DNA from: Casp-actino8 sp037147055
Lineage (GTDB): Bacteria > Actinomycetota > Acidimicrobiia > Acidimicrobiales > Ilumatobacteraceae
Direction of reading: 5' to 3'
Assembly: GCA_037147055.1 (NCBI GenBank)
Contig: JBAWVW010000083.1
Location: 1-7,231 of the forward strand
DNA length: 7,231 nucleotides
Every line of letters starts with the position of its first letter. Positions within the stretch are counted from its first letter, which is position 1. A program made the translations under genes and the position numbers. The notes below the pieces were generated by a model. That model saw only the letters and a program-made list of their open reading frames with translations, did no database searches and was not told the DNA's origin. Positions 5,880-7,231 of the stretch are shown here, piece after piece.

Positions 5880-7231
5880 TCCGACTGCTCTAGAAATCAA
5901 GATCCCTGCCGGTGATAGCGGAGACGGGCGCTTCACTAATGACTGTGGTCATCGGGTCGTTAATGATCGTGACCCTGCCTATGCAGACGCGCCGCGTGCT
6001 GAACCCAGTGCCTTTTTACAGATGTTATTTGAGCAAGGACTTGAGCACGAAGACGAGATTTTCTCACTTCTTGAACGCACGCATGGCGTCACGAGACTGT
6101 CTCCAGACAGCGGAGGGGACCTTGGTCGGCAAACAACTTTGGCGATGCATAAGGGTGAACGCTTGATCTTGGGATCGCAGTTATCAACAGTGAATGGACG
6201 ATCTGGACGTCCGGACATATTAGTTCGTGTGGGAGAGAAAAAAAATGCCGAGGGAAAGTGGGAGTATCTCCCCGTTGACGTGAAGTTTCATTCCGCACTT
6301 GATGGGTCGGCTAAACCTAAGGAATGGAAGGTCGGGTCTATTGATGATCCATGGTGGGAGTCATGCGTTCTTACTGAGGTAGGCAAGGGAACGCCCGACA
6401 AGAATGACTCGTTACAGTTGGCTCACTACTGGCAGATGTTGTGCGATCTTGGCCATGCAGGCTCAACCGATCCACTTGGTGGTATTTTTGATCGAGAAGG
6501 AATTCTCGTGTGGCGACAACTTGATGAGCCGATGTGGAAACATCCTGATCCGATTACTCAGGAGACGAAACAACGTTCGGCACTTGAGATATCCAATCTG
6601 GAATGGTCTTTTCGCTGGCAGGCGATCACCATTGTTCTCAACCAAAAGACAGAACATCGTTTAACGGAGCCAATCCTGCACGGCAATTGCGCCCAATGTA
6701 CGTGGAGCAATGTGTGTTATGAAGAGTTAGATGCGATCAAACATGTGTCGCTAGTCGCTGGAGTCACGCTGGATAACGTTCACTCGCTTGGAGCGGCCGA
6801 CATCGTGACGATGGAGGAACTTGCTGCTGTGGATTTACGGACGGCACAAGTGATGGTCGGTGCAAAAGCCAACAATATTGATTTGGCAGAATTGGTTGCC
6901 TCCGCGCAGGCTTATTCACATCCGAGTGAACCTGTCACAGTTCTTACTGGAAGAAAGAAAAATGGACCTGCGTATCTTGAATCAGTCGGGATCACTGCAG
7001 TTGGAGATCTTCTGACTTTGAATGCCACAGCGTTGTTGATCAAGCCTTTTACTCGTTTGGTTTCAAGTATTGACGGAGCGCGCGTGCGCCTTCGGGACGA
7101 TAGGCGCCCATATTCGGAACGGAATGATCCTCTGTTAAGTATTTCGCGTGGAGATATTGAGGTTGATGTTGATATGGAGAATGCTGAGACTGTCTATTTA
7201 TGGGGCACATTTCTCACTGATCATCGTGATG
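5872..7231 (+). CDS. TM0106-type RecB-family nuclease with HhH and RNase H-like domains, 3' end cut
   Basis: An open frame of 453 codons runs from TTG 5872 to the window end. The first part is a PD-(D/E)XK nuclease: Cys25 (NDCGHR), GRPDIL with Asp115, PVDVKFH with Asp136 and Lys138, and QLAHY with Gln182 and Tyr186. The cluster Cys273-x2-Cys276-x5-Cys282 completes a four-cysteine Fe-S pattern of the Cas4/Dna2 kind. Two helix-hairpin-helix-like stretches follow, near 292-325 and 367-390, which usually bind DNA backbone. At 428-450 begins a strand with Asp434-x-Glu436 and then VYLWGTF, matching the opening of the RNase_H_2 (DEDD exonuclease-like) domain found in this family. Many relatives continue with a further helicase part; that cannot be seen here. 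The start overlaps the helicase stop by eight bases and has an AAGGA site. It is probably the second nuclease of the complex encoded by this operon. Confidence 0.87.
   Translation, partial: MSDPTALEIKIPAGDSGDGRFTNDCGHRVVNDRDPAYADAPRAEPSAFLQMLFEQGLEHEDEIFSLLERTHGVTRLSPDSGGDLGRQTTLAMHKGERLILGSQLSTVNGRSGRPDILVRVGEKKNAEGKWEYLPVDVKFHSALDGSAKPKEWKVGSIDDPWWESCVLTEVGKGTPDKNDSLQLAHYWQMLCDLGHAGSTDPLGGIFDREGILVWRQLDEPMWKHPDPITQETKQRSALEISNLEWSFRWQAITIVLNQKTEHRLTEPILHGNCAQCTWSNVCYEELDAIKHVSLVAGVTLDNVHSLGAADIVTMEELAAVDLRTAQVMVGAKANNIDLAELVASAQAYSHPSEPVTVLTGRKKNGPAYLESVGITAVGDLLTLNATALLIKPFTRLVSSIDGARVRLRDDRRPYSERNDPLLSISRGDIEVDVDMENAETVYLWGTFLTDHRD

Noticed and set aside
5912..6664. Short plus-strand open frames in the region after the helicase
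   Set aside because: They are in other frames of the long TTG-started nuclease gene, whose continuous 453 codons and motifs account for the region.
1..7231. tRNA, rRNA, tmRNA, insertion sequences or attachment sites
   Set aside because: I saw no tRNA-like or rRNA-like segment, no transposase or integrase motifs, and no long terminal or direct repeats. Nearly all of the window is accounted for by genes.

Overview
The window looks like a chromosomal segment from a moderate-GC member of Actinomycetota. The case rests on a mec-cysM pair of the kind known from Mycobacterium tuberculosis (Rv1334 and Rv1336), on the use of GTG and TTG starts, and on tight GTGA/ATGA gene overlaps. I cannot place the organism further. 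An acidimicrobial or other non-streptomycete actinobacterium would fit the roughly 45-62 % GC that I counted in sample lines.

Left part (1-1842): housekeeping genes. The 5' two thirds of smpB (tmRNA-binding protein) runs leftward off the window edge. Divergent from it, only about 50 bases away, are mec (JAMM zinc hydrolase) and cysM (PLP-dependent, O-phosphoserine/CysO-type cysteine synthase). The cysO gene that normally sits between mec and cysM is absent here. A short leader with a perfect GGATTC-ATTA-GAATCC inverted repeat precedes cysM, whose start is set by a near-consensus ribosome binding site.

Middle (1843-1945): a gap of about 100 bases with three small inverted repeats. It probably carries the control region of the next operon.

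Right part (1946 to the window end): four genes in one direction. The three junctions overlap by 4, 4 and 8 bases, so they form one translationally coupled operon. In order they encode (1) a Cas4/AddB-like PD-(D/E)XK nuclease with four Fe-S-type cysteines, (2) an unrecognised 500-residue protein ending in a possible beta-barrel, (3) a compact UPF1/DNA2-like SF1 helicase lacking an obvious Q motif, and (4) a TM0106-type RecB-family nuclease with four Fe-S-type cysteines, helix-hairpin-helix repeats and the start of an RNase H-like domain, cut by the window end. Gene 4 begins at TTG.

The inferred unit is a multi-subunit helicase-nuclease acting on DNA (or RNA/DNA) ends, comparable in logic to AddAB or Dna2, with two Fe-S nucleases around one motor. 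Protein 2 may be the detached N-terminal part of the helicase. Whether the unit serves repair or defence cannot be decided from this window. It is the part most worth following up. Its sampled lines are lower in GC than the housekeeping genes to its left.
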